Source: JAAXTX01 sp035560715
GTDB taxonomy: Bacteria > Patescibacteriota > Minisyncoccia > Moranbacterales > UBA1568
Length of the DNA stretch: 52,616 nucleotides
Assembly (NCBI GenBank): GCA_035560715.1
Contig: DATMYW010000041.1
Coordinates: 1-52,616, forward strand
Reading direction: 5' to 3'
Made by a program: the position numbers and the translations under genes. The notes beneath the pieces were generated by a model, which saw nothing but the letters and a program-made list of their open reading frames with translations, ran no database searches and was not told the origin of the DNA. Numbering within the stretch: position 1 is the first letter of the stretch; every line of letters starts with the position of its first letter. Below, in pieces: positions 15,985-25,219 of the stretch.

Positions 15985-17102
15985 GAATCGGCATCGATGC
16001 GCGCTTTTTTGGTCCGGTCGGTAAGGGGCTGGGGCGCTATACTGAGAAACTTATCCAATATCTCGAACGCGTCGCCCAAGCGGACGACGAGTTTTTCGTG
16101 TTCCTTCGGAAGGAAAACTTCGATTTGTATATGCCGATGCATCCGGGATTCAGGAAGGTTCTCGCCGATTATCCTTGGTACACTTTTCGGGAGCAGTTCC
16201 TGTTTCCGGGCCTGTTGCGTTCTTACGAGCTTGATCTCGTCCATTTCCCGCATTTCAACGTGCCGATTCTCTATCGCAGACCGTTCGTCGTGACGATCCA
16301 CGATCTCATCTTGCTTCACTTTCCGACGGTCAGGAACACGACGAAGAGTCGACTGACGTACGGGCTGAAGTATCTCGCGTACCGACTGACGATCCGTTCC
16401 GCGATCCGTCGAGCAAAAACGGTCTTCGCCGTATCGCGTTTCACCGAATCGGATATCGTCGTGAAGTTTCCTGTTGCGGGTGGCAAGACCGTCGTAACGT
16501 ATGAGGGCTGTGATTTCGGCGAAGGTTCCGACGCGATCGAGGAGTCGGAACCCGGGACCGTACGTGCTATACTGAAGCCATACTTCCTCTATGTAGGGAA
16601 CGCGTATCCGCATAAGAACCTCGAGGCGTTCATCCCGCTTTCGAAACGGTTTCCCGACGTGCGGTTCGTGCTCGTGGGGAAGGAAGATCATTTTTATCGG
16701 AAACTTCGCGAGTCTGTGGAATCGGCCGGTGCGGAAAACATCGTGTTTACCGGTTTCGTGCCGGATGGCGGGCTTACGGAGCTGTACCGTTGTGCCGAGG
16801 GATACGTGTTTCCGTCACTGTACGAGGGATTCGGATTGCCTCCTCTTGAGGCGATGTCTTGCGGAACGCCGGTAATCGCTGCGAACCGCGGTTCGCTTCC
16901 GGAGATCCTGGGTGACGCGGCCCTGTATTTCGATCCGGACGATCCGGATTCGGTGTCGGAGCAGGTGAAGCGGATACTTCGCGATCCGGGACTCGCTTCC
17001 GAAATGTCAAACAGGGGGCGTGAACGCGCGAAGCGTTTCAGGTGGAGAGGCATGGCTGAACGTACGCTTGAAGCCTATCACCGCACATGTAAGCCGGTAT
17101 GA
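15981..17102 (+). CDS. Glycosyltransferase family 4 protein
   Basis: A 373-residue GT-B fold glycosyltransferase. The N-terminus MRIGIDARFFGPVGKGLGRY is the usual GT4 opening. The C-terminal donor-binding half contains YVGNAYPHKNLE, VFTGFVPDGGLTELYR and EGFGLPPLEAMSCGTPVIAA with the conserved glutamates. It transfers a sugar from a nucleotide donor to a lipid-linked or glycan acceptor at the inner face of the membrane; sugar and acceptor are unknown. It overlaps by four bases both the upstream membrane protein and the downstream DUF4012 gene, so the three form one translational unit. Confidence 0.88.
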   Translation: MRIGIDARFFGPVGKGLGRYTEKLIQYLERVAQADDEFFVFLRKENFDLYMPMHPGFRKVLADYPWYTFREQFLFPGLLRSYELDLVHFPHFNVPILYRRPFVVTIHDLILLHFPTVRNTTKSRLTYGLKYLAYRLTIRSAIRRAKTVFAVSRFTESDIVVKFPVAGGKTVVTYEGCDFGEGSDAIEESEPGTVRAILKPYFLYVGNAYPHKNLEAFIPLSKRFPDVRFVLVGKEDHFYRKLRESVESAGAENIVFTGFVPDGGLTELYRCAEGYVFPSLYEGFGLPPLEAMSCGTPVIAANRGSLPEILGDAALYFDPDDPDSVSEQVKRILRDPGLASEMSNRGRERAKRFRWRGMAERTLEAYHRTCKPV

Positions 17103-19567
17103 ATACGAATAGGCAACCGTCGAACATGACGAAGGAACCGAGAAAACACATATTGCCGCAGATGTTCGACGTCCGCCCGACGGACCGGTCGGGAGGTTTG
17201 GATTGGGAACGGATTCAGGCCGTAGGTTCGTTTCGTGACCGCTCGCATACCGGACGGGCGGACATGGAACCGGTTTCGGAGCGCATTGACAGTGGCACGG
17301 AAGTGCATGATGTACGCGGATCGGACCGGGAGTCCCATCGTATCTATCGGCCGCTGTATCATGCCGACATCGATCGGTCCGGCTGCGGTCCTGTCGATCC
17401 GATAACGGACGAATCGTCGGCCACGGTTTCCGAATATGATCGACAGCCTTTTTTCGACGATCCCGAGACGACGATCGAAGAGCACTTCGAAGAATCCGAA
17501 TCCGTACCGGTTTTCGAACGGACCACCCATGGCTCTGTCTTGTCGCGACTTCGGAAAAAGCTTTCAGACATTCGGCCGATCCGGTTTTCCTCTATCCGAT
17601 TCCGCATGATCATGATTCCTCGCAGCGTGCTGTTCACTGCCGTGTTCTTCCTCGTTCTCGGCGGCGGAATCGTTTCGGTACGACGTCTCGTATCGCTCAA
17701 AGGGGAGGTAATGGGTGAGAGTGTGACGGGCGCGACGCTTGCGCAGAAGGCGGTGGCCGACCTCGAATCCGCCGATTTCAATGCCTCGTCAAGGGATTTT
17801 CAGCAGGCGTATACGGCGCTTTCGGAAGCGTCCGATTCGCTTGGAACGGTTGGAAACGGACTTGCGCAGGCGACCGCATTCATTCCGGGTCTCTCCAGGA
17901 TATCGTCCGGTCAGGGACTTTTGGAAGGAGCGAAGCATCTGTCCGCAGCGGGCGTTTCAATGAGTCATATGCTATCCCTGCTTCCCGTTTCAAAATCCGG
18001 TCCGGGTGTTTCGAAGCCCGGCAATCTTTCGTTTCTCGATCTCGTTGACGAGGCACAGAGGGATTCGGCTTCGGCCGCCGCCGATATCGAGGCGGCTCGA
18101 AAGGCCTTCGATCGTGTCCGGCCCGAAGATGTTCCTGCTGATCGGAGGGAGACGTTCGTTTCCATACGACGGAAACTTCCGGTGATAGCGGCGGCGCTCG
18201 ACGGGTTCGATAAGAACGCCGGTCTGGTCCGCGAGCTCCTGGGCGAAAACGGGCCGCGTGTCTACCTGTTCCTGTTCCAGAACAACGCTGAGCTTCGACC
18301 GACCGGTGGGTTCATCGGGAGCTACGGACTGCTGAAGGTGGACAACGGACATATCGGGAAACTGTTCGTTGACGGTATCTTCAATCCGGACGGTCAACTG
18401 AAGGAAGATATCGTTCCACCAGCGCCGATACAGAAGGTGAGCGCGGCCTGGAGTCTTCATGACAGCAATTGGTGGCCGGACTTTCCGAAGTCGGCGGAAA
18501 AGGCGATGTTCTTCTATGAGAAGACAGGCGGGCCGACCGTGGACGGCATCATCACTCTGACTCCGACGGTCATAGAGGACCTCCTCCGTCTGACGGGCCG
18601 GATCGACATGCCGGAGTACGGCGTGACGATTGATGCGGATAATTTTCAACAGGTCGTCCAGGCGGAGGTCGAGGAAAACTATGACAAGTCACTGAACCAG
18701 CCGAAAAAGATTCTCGCGGACATGGCGCCCGTCATGTTCGACCGGTTGTTTTCGATCCGGAGCGGCGCGGGACTCGTCTCGCTTGCGGACATGCTTTCCC
18801 GTGCGCTTGATCAGAAACAGATTCTCCTGTATTCCCCGAATGACGACGTGGAGGCGCTCGTCGACCGGGCTGGTTGGTCGGGAAGGATGCTCGAAACCCC
18901 GCGCGATTACCTGAGTGTCGTGCACACGAACCTCAACGGATTCAAAACGGATGCGGTAATCGAAGAGAAGATCAGTCATGTCGCTGTCGTCCAAATGGAC
19001 GGATCCGTCCTTGACACGGTTCGGATAACCAGGAAACATACTGGCGGAAACACCCCGTATGACTGGTTCAACCGGGTAAATTCCGACTATTTGCGCGTGT
19101 ACGTCCCGGAAGGATCGGAACTCGTATCCGCGTCGGGACAGACCTATGAGTTTCCCAAGGCTCCGCTCGAATACGATGCGCTCGGGTTTCGCCGCGATCG
19201 CGACGTAATGATAGAAGAAAACGCGACGAAAATCGATCGGAGCGGCACACGGATCTCCGAGGAGTCGGGAAAGACCGTTTTTGGGAACTGGGTATACGTG
19301 AGTCCGGGGGAGAGTGTGACGATCGAATACGTGTACCGGCTTCCTTTCGGGGTGTCTCCGCAAGGCGGCGACCCGGCGTCGTACTCCGTACTGTTTCAGA
19401 AACAATCCGGCTCCGAGGGGAGTACGCTTCATTCCGAACTTTCCGTTCCGGATCGATTTACGGATGAGTGGCATTCGGACGGGCTCAGCCGGACCAAGGG
19501 TGGCTACGCGTTCGACGCGACACTCTCGACGGACGCGTATTATGCGTCGGTCTTTTCCGCGAGATAA
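17099..19567 (+). CDS. DUF4012 domain-containing membrane protein
   Basis: An 822-residue protein. Residues 1 to about 165 are polar, acidic and probably disordered in the cytoplasm. One membrane helix follows (about 180-197, LFTAVFFLVLGGGIVSV), then a large external part. This contains the DUF4012 domain with QNNAELRPTGGFIGSYGLL (about 395-415). DUF4012 proteins are common near glycan genes in Patescibacteria and Actinobacteria, but no biochemical function is established. The start overlaps the glycosyltransferase stop (ATGA) and murJ begins 6 bp after its stop, which suggests a role in surface polymer assembly or display. Confidence 0.82.
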   Translation: MNTNRQPSNMTKEPRKHILPQMFDVRPTDRSGGLDWERIQAVGSFRDRSHTGRADMEPVSERIDSGTEVHDVRGSDRESHRIYRPLYHADIDRSGCGPVDPITDESSATVSEYDRQPFFDDPETTIEEHFEESESVPVFERTTHGSVLSRLRKKLSDIRPIRFSSIRFRMIMIPRSVLFTAVFFLVLGGGIVSVRRLVSLKGEVMGESVTGATLAQKAVADLESADFNASSRDFQQAYTALSEASDSLGTVGNGLAQATAFIPGLSRISSGQGLLEGAKHLSAAGVSMSHMLSLLPVSKSGPGVSKPGNLSFLDLVDEAQRDSASAAADIEAARKAFDRVRPEDVPADRRETFVSIRRKLPVIAAALDGFDKNAGLVRELLGENGPRVYLFLFQNNAELRPTGGFIGSYGLLKVDNGHIGKLFVDGIFNPDGQLKEDIVPPAPIQKVSAAWSLHDSNWWPDFPKSAEKAMFFYEKTGGPTVDGIITLTPTVIEDLLRLTGRIDMPEYGVTIDADNFQQVVQAEVEENYDKSLNQPKKILADMAPVMFDRLFSIRSGAGLVSLADMLSRALDQKQILLYSPNDDVEALVDRAGWSGRMLETPRDYLSVVHTNLNGFKTDAVIEEKISHVAVVQMDGSVLDTVRITRKHTGGNTPYDWFNRVNSDYLRVYVPEGSELVSASGQTYEFPKAPLEYDALGFRRDRDVMIEENATKIDRSGTRISEESGKTVFGNWVYVSPGESVTIEYVYRLPFGVSPQGGDPASYSVLFQKQSGSEGSTLHSELSVPDRFTDEWHSDGLSRTKGGYAFDATLSTDAYYASVFSAR

Positions 19568-19573
19568 AGAACT

Positions 19574-21241
19574 ATGTCTGATTTTTTCCGTACACGATTC
19601 GACGTCCTGCGAAAGCTCGTCGAGGCACAGTCCGAAACGGTCGGCGGCGCGGCATTCATCATTGCGGCGGCCGGTATCGCGAGTCGCCTTCTTGGGTTCG
19701 TCCGCGATCGGTTGCTCGCGGGGCATTTCGGTGCGGGTGATACGCTTGATGCCTACTACGCCGCGTTCCGCATCCCGGATACGCTCTACAATCTGCTCGT
19801 GATGGGCGCATTGTCCGCGGCATTCGTGCCGATTTTCACGGAATTGATCTCGAAGGAAAAGAAGGAAGAAGCGCTCAGTCTCGCAGCCGGCGTCCTGGAA
19901 TGGATTCTGGTCTCACTCGGTGCGCTGTCGTTTCTCGCGATCATCGCGGCGCCGACCATCGTTGCGGTGCTCGCACCGGGCTTTCCCGAGGAGAAACGCG
20001 CCATGACTGTCGGTCTGACCCGGATCATGCTCCTCTCCCCATTGTTTCTCGGAGCCAGCGCCGTCTTCGGCGGGATGCTCCTGACATTCCGTCGTTTCAC
20101 GGTCTACTCGCTCGCGCCGATCATTTACAATGTAGGAATCATCACCGGCATCTCGGTACTCGTGCCGATGTTCGGTCCGTCCGGACTCGCGTGGGGGGTC
20201 GCGCTCGGCGCGCTTCTTCATATGTCCGTGCAGATCCCGTCGGTACGGAGCCGTGGATTCTTCCCGGCACTGTTCCGACGGCGTCTCAGTTTCGACGGAC
20301 CGGTAAGACGCGTCGTGATGCTTATGATTCCGCGGACGCTCGGTATAGCGGCAAACCAGCTCAGCCTCTTTTTGACGACCGTCTTCGCATCGATGCTCGC
20401 GTCGGGCAGCTTGGCGATCTTCACGCTCGCCTCGAATATCTCGGCGGTTCCGATCGGGCTTTTCGCGGTATCGTTCTCGCTCGCAGCGTTCCCTACGTTA
20501 TCATTTTCCGCCTCCGAGAAACGTAATGGCGAATTCTTCGCGACGCTCTCGGATACCACGAAGCGCATCCTGTTCTTCGTCGTGCCTGTGGCGATGTTGT
20601 TCATCGTTTTCCGGGCACAGGTCGTCCGTATCGTCCTCGGGAGCGGTCAGTTCGATTGGAACGACACGATCTCGACCTTTAATGTGCTTGCGTGGCTTTC
20701 AATCAGTCTGTTCGCACAGGCGCTCATCCCGTTGTTCGCCCGCGCGTTCTATGCGATTCAGGATTCCAGGACCCCGTTCTTTTTCGCGGTCCTCGGCGAG
20801 GTGATTTACGTCGCCTCGGCGCTGCTCCTTTTACCGCAATACGGTACGAACGCGCTTGCCATCGCTTTTTCGCTCGGGAGCGTCGCGAACTTCCTTTTTC
20901 TGCTCCTGTCACTCCGAAAGCGGATCGAGGAATGGAACGACAAACAGTTTTTTCGCGAAAACGCGCTCATATTCCTTGCGGCAATCCTCGCCGGTGCCGT
21001 GGCACAGTTGTCGAAGTTCGTCTTCGCGTTTTTCACGATGTCGCCCCTGGATACGTTTCTGAAGGTCTTCCTGCAGCTCTTGTTCGGCAGTTCGCTCGGG
21101 CTCGGCACCTTCCTGCTCCTTGCGAACTGGTTCAAGATCGGCGAGATCCGGTCCTTGTGGAAGTTCATCCTGTCGAAGGTTCGCCGCAATCCCGAGGTCA
21201 TCCCCGCCGTCGAGGGTCATCCGGAGAAGGGGGAGTGGTAG
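19574..21241 (+). CDS. murJ: MurJ/MviN-family lipid II flippase
   Basis: A 555-residue protein of the MOP exporter superfamily with about 14 membrane segments. The family start (AAGIASRLLGFVRDRLLAGHFG) and AFRIPDTLYNLLVMGALSAAFVPIF are clear MurJ signatures. It would flip lipid-linked peptidoglycan precursor, or another undecaprenyl-linked oligosaccharide, to the outer face. Placement at the end of the glycosyltransferase-DUF4012 unit, away from the mur genes, leaves open that it flips the polysaccharide unit instead. The C-terminus ends in a charged tail. Confidence 0.88.
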   Translation: MSDFFRTRFDVLRKLVEAQSETVGGAAFIIAAAGIASRLLGFVRDRLLAGHFGAGDTLDAYYAAFRIPDTLYNLLVMGALSAAFVPIFTELISKEKKEEALSLAAGVLEWILVSLGALSFLAIIAAPTIVAVLAPGFPEEKRAMTVGLTRIMLLSPLFLGASAVFGGMLLTFRRFTVYSLAPIIYNVGIITGISVLVPMFGPSGLAWGVALGALLHMSVQIPSVRSRGFFPALFRRRLSFDGPVRRVVMLMIPRTLGIAANQLSLFLTTVFASMLASGSLAIFTLASNISAVPIGLFAVSFSLAAFPTLSFSASEKRNGEFFATLSDTTKRILFFVVPVAMLFIVFRAQVVRIVLGSGQFDWNDTISTFNVLAWLSISLFAQALIPLFARAFYAIQDSRTPFFFAVLGEVIYVASALLLLPQYGTNALAIAFSLGSVANFLFLLLSLRKRIEEWNDKQFFRENALIFLAAILAGAVAQLSKFVFAFFTMSPLDTFLKVFLQLLFGSSLGLGTFLLLANWFKIGEIRSLWKFILSKVRRNPEVIPAVEGHPEKGEW

Positions 21242-21252
21242 GAAGACGGTCT

Positions 21253-21278
21253 TAAGTCAAAAGTTGAAGGTCAAAAGC
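21253..21278 (+). repeat. Heptad repeat array (AAGTCAA type)
   Basis: Short run of AAGTCAA, AAGTTGA, AGGTCAA, AAGC after murJ. Next to it, TACTCTCGAGGAGTA (about 21294-21308) is a small inverted repeat. No gene is seen in 21242-21368. Confidence 0.5.
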
Positions 21279-21368
21279 ACGCTCTGTAGACGTACTCTCG
21301 AGGAGTATGAGCAAGAGCGCAACCCAAACCGTAGTGCGGGGGTTTGCTAATCCGACAACGGGAAACAT

Positions 21369-21965
21369 ATGGCAGAGGTGCGGATCCTGATAGAGGGATA
21401 TGCGAAGGAGGTCGATGGTATGGAATACGCGTGTTCGTCGGTCACGTTGGTTCGGGCCGGGCAGTCGAATATTCTCGTCGATACGGGTTCGAACCGGGAG
21501 CTCCTTCTGGAAGCCTTGCGGAAAGAAGATCTTCGTCCGTCGGATATCGGCATCGTCGTTCTGACGCATACCCATCTCGATCACTGTATGCTCGTCGGCA
21601 TATTCGAAAACGCCGTGATTCTTGATGGTGATTCCGTCTACTCGTTCGACGGGAGAATCTCCGGTCATGACGGAATGGTTCCGGACACCGACTTGGAGAT
21701 CGTTCCTACACCCGGTCATGACCAATTTCATTGCGCAGTCCTCGTGAACACGGCCGAGTACGGGAGGGTGGCCATATCCGCGGACGTGTTCTGGTGGGTC
21801 GACGCCGAAGAACAGAGAACGGATGAAACCAGTCTTCTGGAACGTGAGGATCCGTATGTCAAGGATGCGGACGCGTTACTCGCAAGTAGGAAGATGATCC
21901 TGGAGCGGGCCGACTATATCGTTCCCGGTCACGGGAAGCCGTTCTTCGTAAGGAAATCGGAATAG
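21369..21965 (+). CDS. Metallo-beta-lactamase-fold hydrolase
   Basis: A 198-residue MBL-fold protein. It has the metal-binding THTHLDHC (about 73-80), PTPGHDQFHCAV with the third His, an ISADVFWW segment supplying the bridging Asp, and VPGHGKP with the last His. The site for two metal ions therefore looks complete. It resembles glyoxalase II or lactonase-like members; the substrate is unknown. It stands alone between murJ and lepA; lepA has its own promoter. Confidence 0.85.
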   Translation: MAEVRILIEGYAKEVDGMEYACSSVTLVRAGQSNILVDTGSNRELLLEALRKEDLRPSDIGIVVLTHTHLDHCMLVGIFENAVILDGDSVYSFDGRISGHDGMVPDTDLEIVPTPGHDQFHCAVLVNTAEYGRVAISADVFWWVDAEEQRTDETSLLEREDPYVKDADALLASRKMILERADYIVPGHGKPFFVRKSE

Positions 21966-21974
21966 TCGGGCGCC

Positions 21975-22003
21975 TTGATTCTTGAACCGTTTGCGGGTAT
22001 AAT
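21975..22003 (+). promoter_or_regulatory. Promoter for lepA (TTGATT-N17-TATAAT)
   Basis: TTGATT at 21975-21980, a 17-bp spacer and a perfect TATAAT at 21998-22003. The lepA ATG is 54 bp downstream of the -10 box. Confidence 0.75.
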
Positions 22004-22057
22004 TCCCATTCGTTCCCGTTTTTGGCCGTATCATAGGATTATCCGTCATCACCCGAC

Positions 22058-23944
22058 ATGGACCAGCGACTTATCCGAAACTTCTGTATCATCGCGCATA
22101 TCGACCATGGGAAATCGACCCTGGCCGACCGGCTTATCGAATTCACGCATACCGTGGAGGATCGGAAAATGAAGGAGCAGCTGCTTGACCAGATGGACCT
22201 GGAGCGCGAACGCGGCATCACGATCAAACTGCAGCCGGTCCGGATGCGGTACCGGAAGCAGATAGCAGACAACAGGGAACAGGTAACGGGGAACAAGGAA
22301 CAACCGACCGAGAGCGGGCAGCCGACGATGTCCGAAAAGCAGTCCGATACCGATTACATTTTGAACCTGATCGACACGCCCGGGCATGTGGATTTCCATT
22401 ACGAGGTCTCACGTTCCCTTGCCGCCGTGGAAGGGGCGGTGTTGCTCGTCGATGCGACGAAAGGCGTGCAGGCACAGACTTTGGCGAACCTCTATCTCGC
22501 CATCGAGCAAGGGCTGGAAATCATTCCGGTCGTGAACAAGATCGATCTGCCGAACGCGCAGGTGGACAAGACGAAGAAGGAGATCGTGCACATCCTCGGC
22601 TGCACCGAGGACGAGATCCTGCTCGCGTCCGGCAAGACCGGGCTCGGGGTCCGCGAGATACTGGACCATATCGTCGAGAAGGTTCCGGCGCCCTCGGGTA
22701 ATCCGGAGGAGTCATTGCGCGCGCTTATCTTCGATTCGGTTTACGACGCGTACAAGGGCGTCGTCGCGTACGTGCGTCTCGTCGACGGGACGGTGTCGCG
22801 CGATACGACTCTCCACATGATCGGGACCCGACAGGACGCCTCGGTCGTGGAGGTCGGCACCTTCGCACCGCAGTTCGTGGCACGCAAGGACCTCTCCGCG
22901 GGCGATATCGGCTATATCGCAACAGGCTTCAAGGACGTGTCGTACTGTCGCGTGGGAGACACCGTGACGGTCGCGCCGCGTGACCGCGAAGAGGTGAAGG
23001 TCGCGGCGCTTCCCGGGTACCGCGAGATGAAGCCGGTCGTCTACGCGAGTTTCTATCCGCTCGACGGCGGGGAATACGCGGTGATGCGCGATGCGCTCGA
23101 CAAGCTCCGGCTCAACGACGCGGCGTTCGTGTTCGAGCCGGAATCGAACCAGGCCCTCGGCCGCGGGTTCCGCTGCGGATTCCTGGGACTTCTTCATATG
23201 GAGATCATCCAGGAGCGGCTGCGCCGTGAATTCAAGATGGAACCGACCATCACGACGCCGTCGGTCGTGTACGAGGTCCTCATGCGCACCGGAGAACGGA
23301 TCCCGATGTATTCGCCGACCGACATGCCGGATCCGGCGGGCATCGAGAAGATTTTCGAACCGTTCGTCGCGCTCTCGGTCGTCGCGCCGGGCGAATACCT
23401 GGGCAGCATCATGAACCTCGCACAGTCGATCCGCGCCGACTACAAGAACACCGAATATATCGATGCGGAGCGGGTGCTCCTCGGGTTTGAGGCGCCTCTG
23501 ATGGAAGTGATCGTCAATTTTCACGACGAGCTCAAGAGCGTGACCTCGGGGTACGCGTCGATGAATTACGAACCGATCGGATACCGCGAGAGCGACGTCG
23601 TACGGCTCGACATCCTGGTCGCGGGAGACCGCGTGGATGCGTTCTCGCGCATGGTGCCCAAGACGCGTGCCTTCGATGAGGGCAAACGCACGGTCGAGAA
23701 ACTCAAGACCGCCATCCCGCGACAGAACTTCGCGGTGGCCATCCAGGCCGCGATCGGCGGCAAGGTCATCGCGCGCGAGACCATCTCCGCCTTCCGCAAG
23801 GACGTGACCGCCAAGCTCTACGGCGGCGACTTCTCGCGGAAAAAGAAACTTCTGGAAAAGCAGAAGAAGGGGAAGAAGAAGATGGAATCCATGGGTCGTG
23901 TCTCCATACCGTCCGAGGCCTTCCTGTCGATTCTGAAGAAGTAG
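22058..23944 (+). CDS. lepA: Elongation factor 4 (LepA)
   Basis: LepA is the ribosome-binding GTPase EF4. The 628-residue protein has all G motifs: AHIDHGKST, RGITIK, DTPGHVDF, NKID and the ASGKTG region, followed by domains II, III/V and the LepA-specific C-terminal domain. The N-terminus MDQRLIRNFCIIAHIDHGK is canonical. It is odd in one place. Between switch I (RMRY65) and DYILNLIDTPG (from residue 99) there are about 33 residues rich in Gln, Asn, Glu and Thr, where E. coli LepA has roughly nine. This DNA matches the intergenic heptad repeats. Confidence 0.97.
   Translation: MDQRLIRNFCIIAHIDHGKSTLADRLIEFTHTVEDRKMKEQLLDQMDLERERGITIKLQPVRMRYRKQIADNREQVTGNKEQPTESGQPTMSEKQSDTDYILNLIDTPGHVDFHYEVSRSLAAVEGAVLLVDATKGVQAQTLANLYLAIEQGLEIIPVVNKIDLPNAQVDKTKKEIVHILGCTEDEILLASGKTGLGVREILDHIVEKVPAPSGNPEESLRALIFDSVYDAYKGVVAYVRLVDGTVSRDTTLHMIGTRQDASVVEVGTFAPQFVARKDLSAGDIGYIATGFKDVSYCRVGDTVTVAPRDREEVKVAALPGYREMKPVVYASFYPLDGGEYAVMRDALDKLRLNDAAFVFEPESNQALGRGFRCGFLGLLHMEIIQERLRREFKMEPTITTPSVVYEVLMRTGERIPMYSPTDMPDPAGIEKIFEPFVALSVVAPGEYLGSIMNLAQSIRADYKNTEYIDAERVLLGFEAPLMEVIVNFHDELKSVTSGYASMNYEPIGYRESDVVRLDILVAGDRVDAFSRMVPKTRAFDEGKRTVEKLKTAIPRQNFAVAIQAAIGGKVIARETISAFRKDVTAKLYGGDFSRKKKLLEKQKKGKKKMESMGRVSIPSEAFLSILKK
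22259..22304 (+). repeat. Heptad repeat array inside lepA (CAGGTAA type)
   Basis: Tandem 7-mers CAGGGAA, CAGGTAA, CGGGGAA, CAAGGAA sit within the lepA reading frame and encode a polar loop. The same subclass is intergenic at about 6447-6466, 24706-24764, 39009-39045 and 39171-39204. Because 7 is not a multiple of 3, each unit is read in a different frame. Confidence 0.65.
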
Positions 23945-24023
23945 CATTGACGGAGAACGTGCCGCGTGACATGCGTTGATGGGTATCGAAGGGTTGCTTC
24001 ACTTAAAATACGCGGAGGGAAAT

Positions 24024-24593
24024 ATGATCGGTGATTGTCCAGTGTTCTCATTCGGTCATCGTCTGATGACCGTCCTCATGTGGAAGAGGAGACCGGCTCG
24101 ACTGGTATTCGTAGCGGTTCTGTATGTCGGATTGAGTATCCCCTTGTGCCTCTTGCTCTTATGGATCGGTCCGGGCCGGGATATGCGGCCATTGATGGAG
24201 CCGGTATTCCGTTTCATATTCATCGGGCATCCGGTCGCCTGGTTCGGTTCCGTCATCCCCGGACTGTTCCTCCTGTTCCAGTTAATCGAACCCGAGAGCC
24301 TGTTCTCTTCCGAGTCCGTCCTCAACTACTGGAGATCAAGGGTGGAAGAGCTGGCGTATCGGCATCGGAGTCTGAGATACGGGGCGGATATCGTCGTCTG
24401 TCAGGACATCGAGACCATCAGGGACTGGGTACGGCGTGCGGGAGGGAATCGTATGGCCGAATCCTCGGGTGCTTGCGCGTTCGTCCAGGGCCACGATGAC
24501 GATGGTATCGAAAGACTCCTCTCGGCCGAGGTGTCCGGTATCCATTGGCCAACATACGGGCAGGAACGACAGCAGCATTTCATCGGCATCTGA
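24024..24593 (+). CDS. Hypothetical membrane protein, unknown family
   Basis: About 189 residues. Two membrane segments (LVFVAVLYVGLSIPLCLLLLW and the FGSVIPGLFLLFQLI region) are followed by a soluble tail of about 100 residues with no recognisable motif. The start at 24024 is set by a strong ribosome-binding site (GGAGGG, 5 bases away); an in-frame ATG at 23976 lacks one. It is a single gene between lepA and trxA, followed by a weak terminator. The strong ribosome-binding site sets it apart from the neighbouring housekeeping genes. Confidence 0.6.
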   Translation: MIGDCPVFSFGHRLMTVLMWKRRPARLVFVAVLYVGLSIPLCLLLLWIGPGRDMRPLMEPVFRFIFIGHPVAWFGSVIPGLFLLFQLIEPESLFSSESVLNYWRSRVEELAYRHRSLRYGADIVVCQDIETIRDWVRRAGGNRMAESSGACAFVQGHDDDGIERLLSAEVSGIHWPTYGQERQQHFIGI

Positions 24594-24605
24594 AGCGCGA
24601 ATAAG

Positions 24606-24640
24606 AAACGGGTCAACTATCGACAGTCGGCCCGTTCTTC
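24606..24640 (+). terminator. Weak terminator after the 24024 gene
   Basis: AACGGG (about 24608-24613) pairs with CCCGTT after a loop of about 20 bases, followed by CTTCGTTTCC. The U-run is interrupted, so this is only a likely terminator. Confidence 0.45.
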
Positions 24641-24705
24641 GTTTCCTGTGCCAAATCCAAACACTACGTTTAGGATTATTATCGGTCGTCCGATATTCCT
24701 TCCCC

Positions 24706-24764
24706 GTAATCTGTTGACGGTCACCCGTTTCCCGTTATCTGCTCACTGCTTTCTGTTATCCGTC
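24706..24764 (-). repeat. Heptad repeat array (CAGATAA type, minus strand)
   Basis: Read on the minus strand the gap before trxA contains ATAACAG, AAAGCAG, TGAGCAG, ATAACGG, GAAACGG, GTGACCG, TCAACAG, a clear 7-bp period. It ends just before the trxA promoter. Confidence 0.65.
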
Positions 24765-24768
24765 CATT

Positions 24769-24796
24769 TTGACCTTTCGGTTTCCCGGGATATAAT
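24769..24796 (+). promoter_or_regulatory. Promoter for trxA (TTGACC-N16-TATAAT)
   Basis: TTGACC at 24769-24774 and TATAAT at 24791-24796 with a 16-bp spacer. The trxA ATG lies 63 bp beyond the -10 box. Confidence 0.75.
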
Positions 24797-24859
24797 GGAG
24801 CCGTAATACGCAACAGACGGAGCTCGGGCTCCGTGTGGCTCCCGGTAACTCCACTCGCT

Positions 24860-25171
24860 ATGGAAGTCATTCTTACGGACAAAAATTTCGAGGCGGAAGT
24901 GTTGAAGAGCGACGTGCCGGTGCTCGTGGATTTCTTCGCGCCGTGGTGCGGCCCGTGTCAGATGATGGGTCCGATCGTCGAAAAGGTCGCAGGCGAAGTC
25001 AAGGACGCGAAAGTCGGCAAGCTCAACGTCGACGAGAATCCCGACACGGCCGAAGACTATGAGGTCATGTCATTGCCGACACTCAAGATTTTCAAAGGGG
25101 GCAAGGTAGTGAAGGAGCTCTTGGGTATCCATACCGCTGACAAGCTGAAGGAAGAACTCGCGCAGGCCTGA
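24860..25171 (+). CDS. trxA: Thioredoxin
   Basis: A 103-residue cytoplasmic thioredoxin with the redox motif WCGPC at residues 29-33. The flanking VLVDFFAPWCGPCQMMGP, the cis-proline block SLPTLKIFKGG and normal length leave little doubt. The start at 24860 (MEVILTDKNFE) is preferred over an in-frame ATG at 24833 that adds nine unrelated residues. It has its own promoter. It is followed by yjbQ after 48 bp. No thioredoxin reductase is in the window. Confidence 0.95.
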   Translation: MEVILTDKNFEAEVLKSDVPVLVDFFAPWCGPCQMMGPIVEKVAGEVKDAKVGKLNVDENPDTAEDYEVMSLPTLKIFKGGKVVKELLGIHTADKLKEELAQA

Positions 25172-25219
25172 TGGTTCAGCCGGTATTTCACTCGGCCTAA
25201 CAAACAGGAACAAAACACT

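Noticed and set aside
21307..21384. 25-codon frame starting MSKSATQTVV after murJ
   Set aside because: It lies in repeat-rich DNA, overlaps the MBL gene start and has no conserved features; a leader peptide cannot be supported.
22712..23947. 411-codon minus-strand open frame opposite lepA
   Set aside because: Antisense shadow of a highly conserved gene; no start context or motif.
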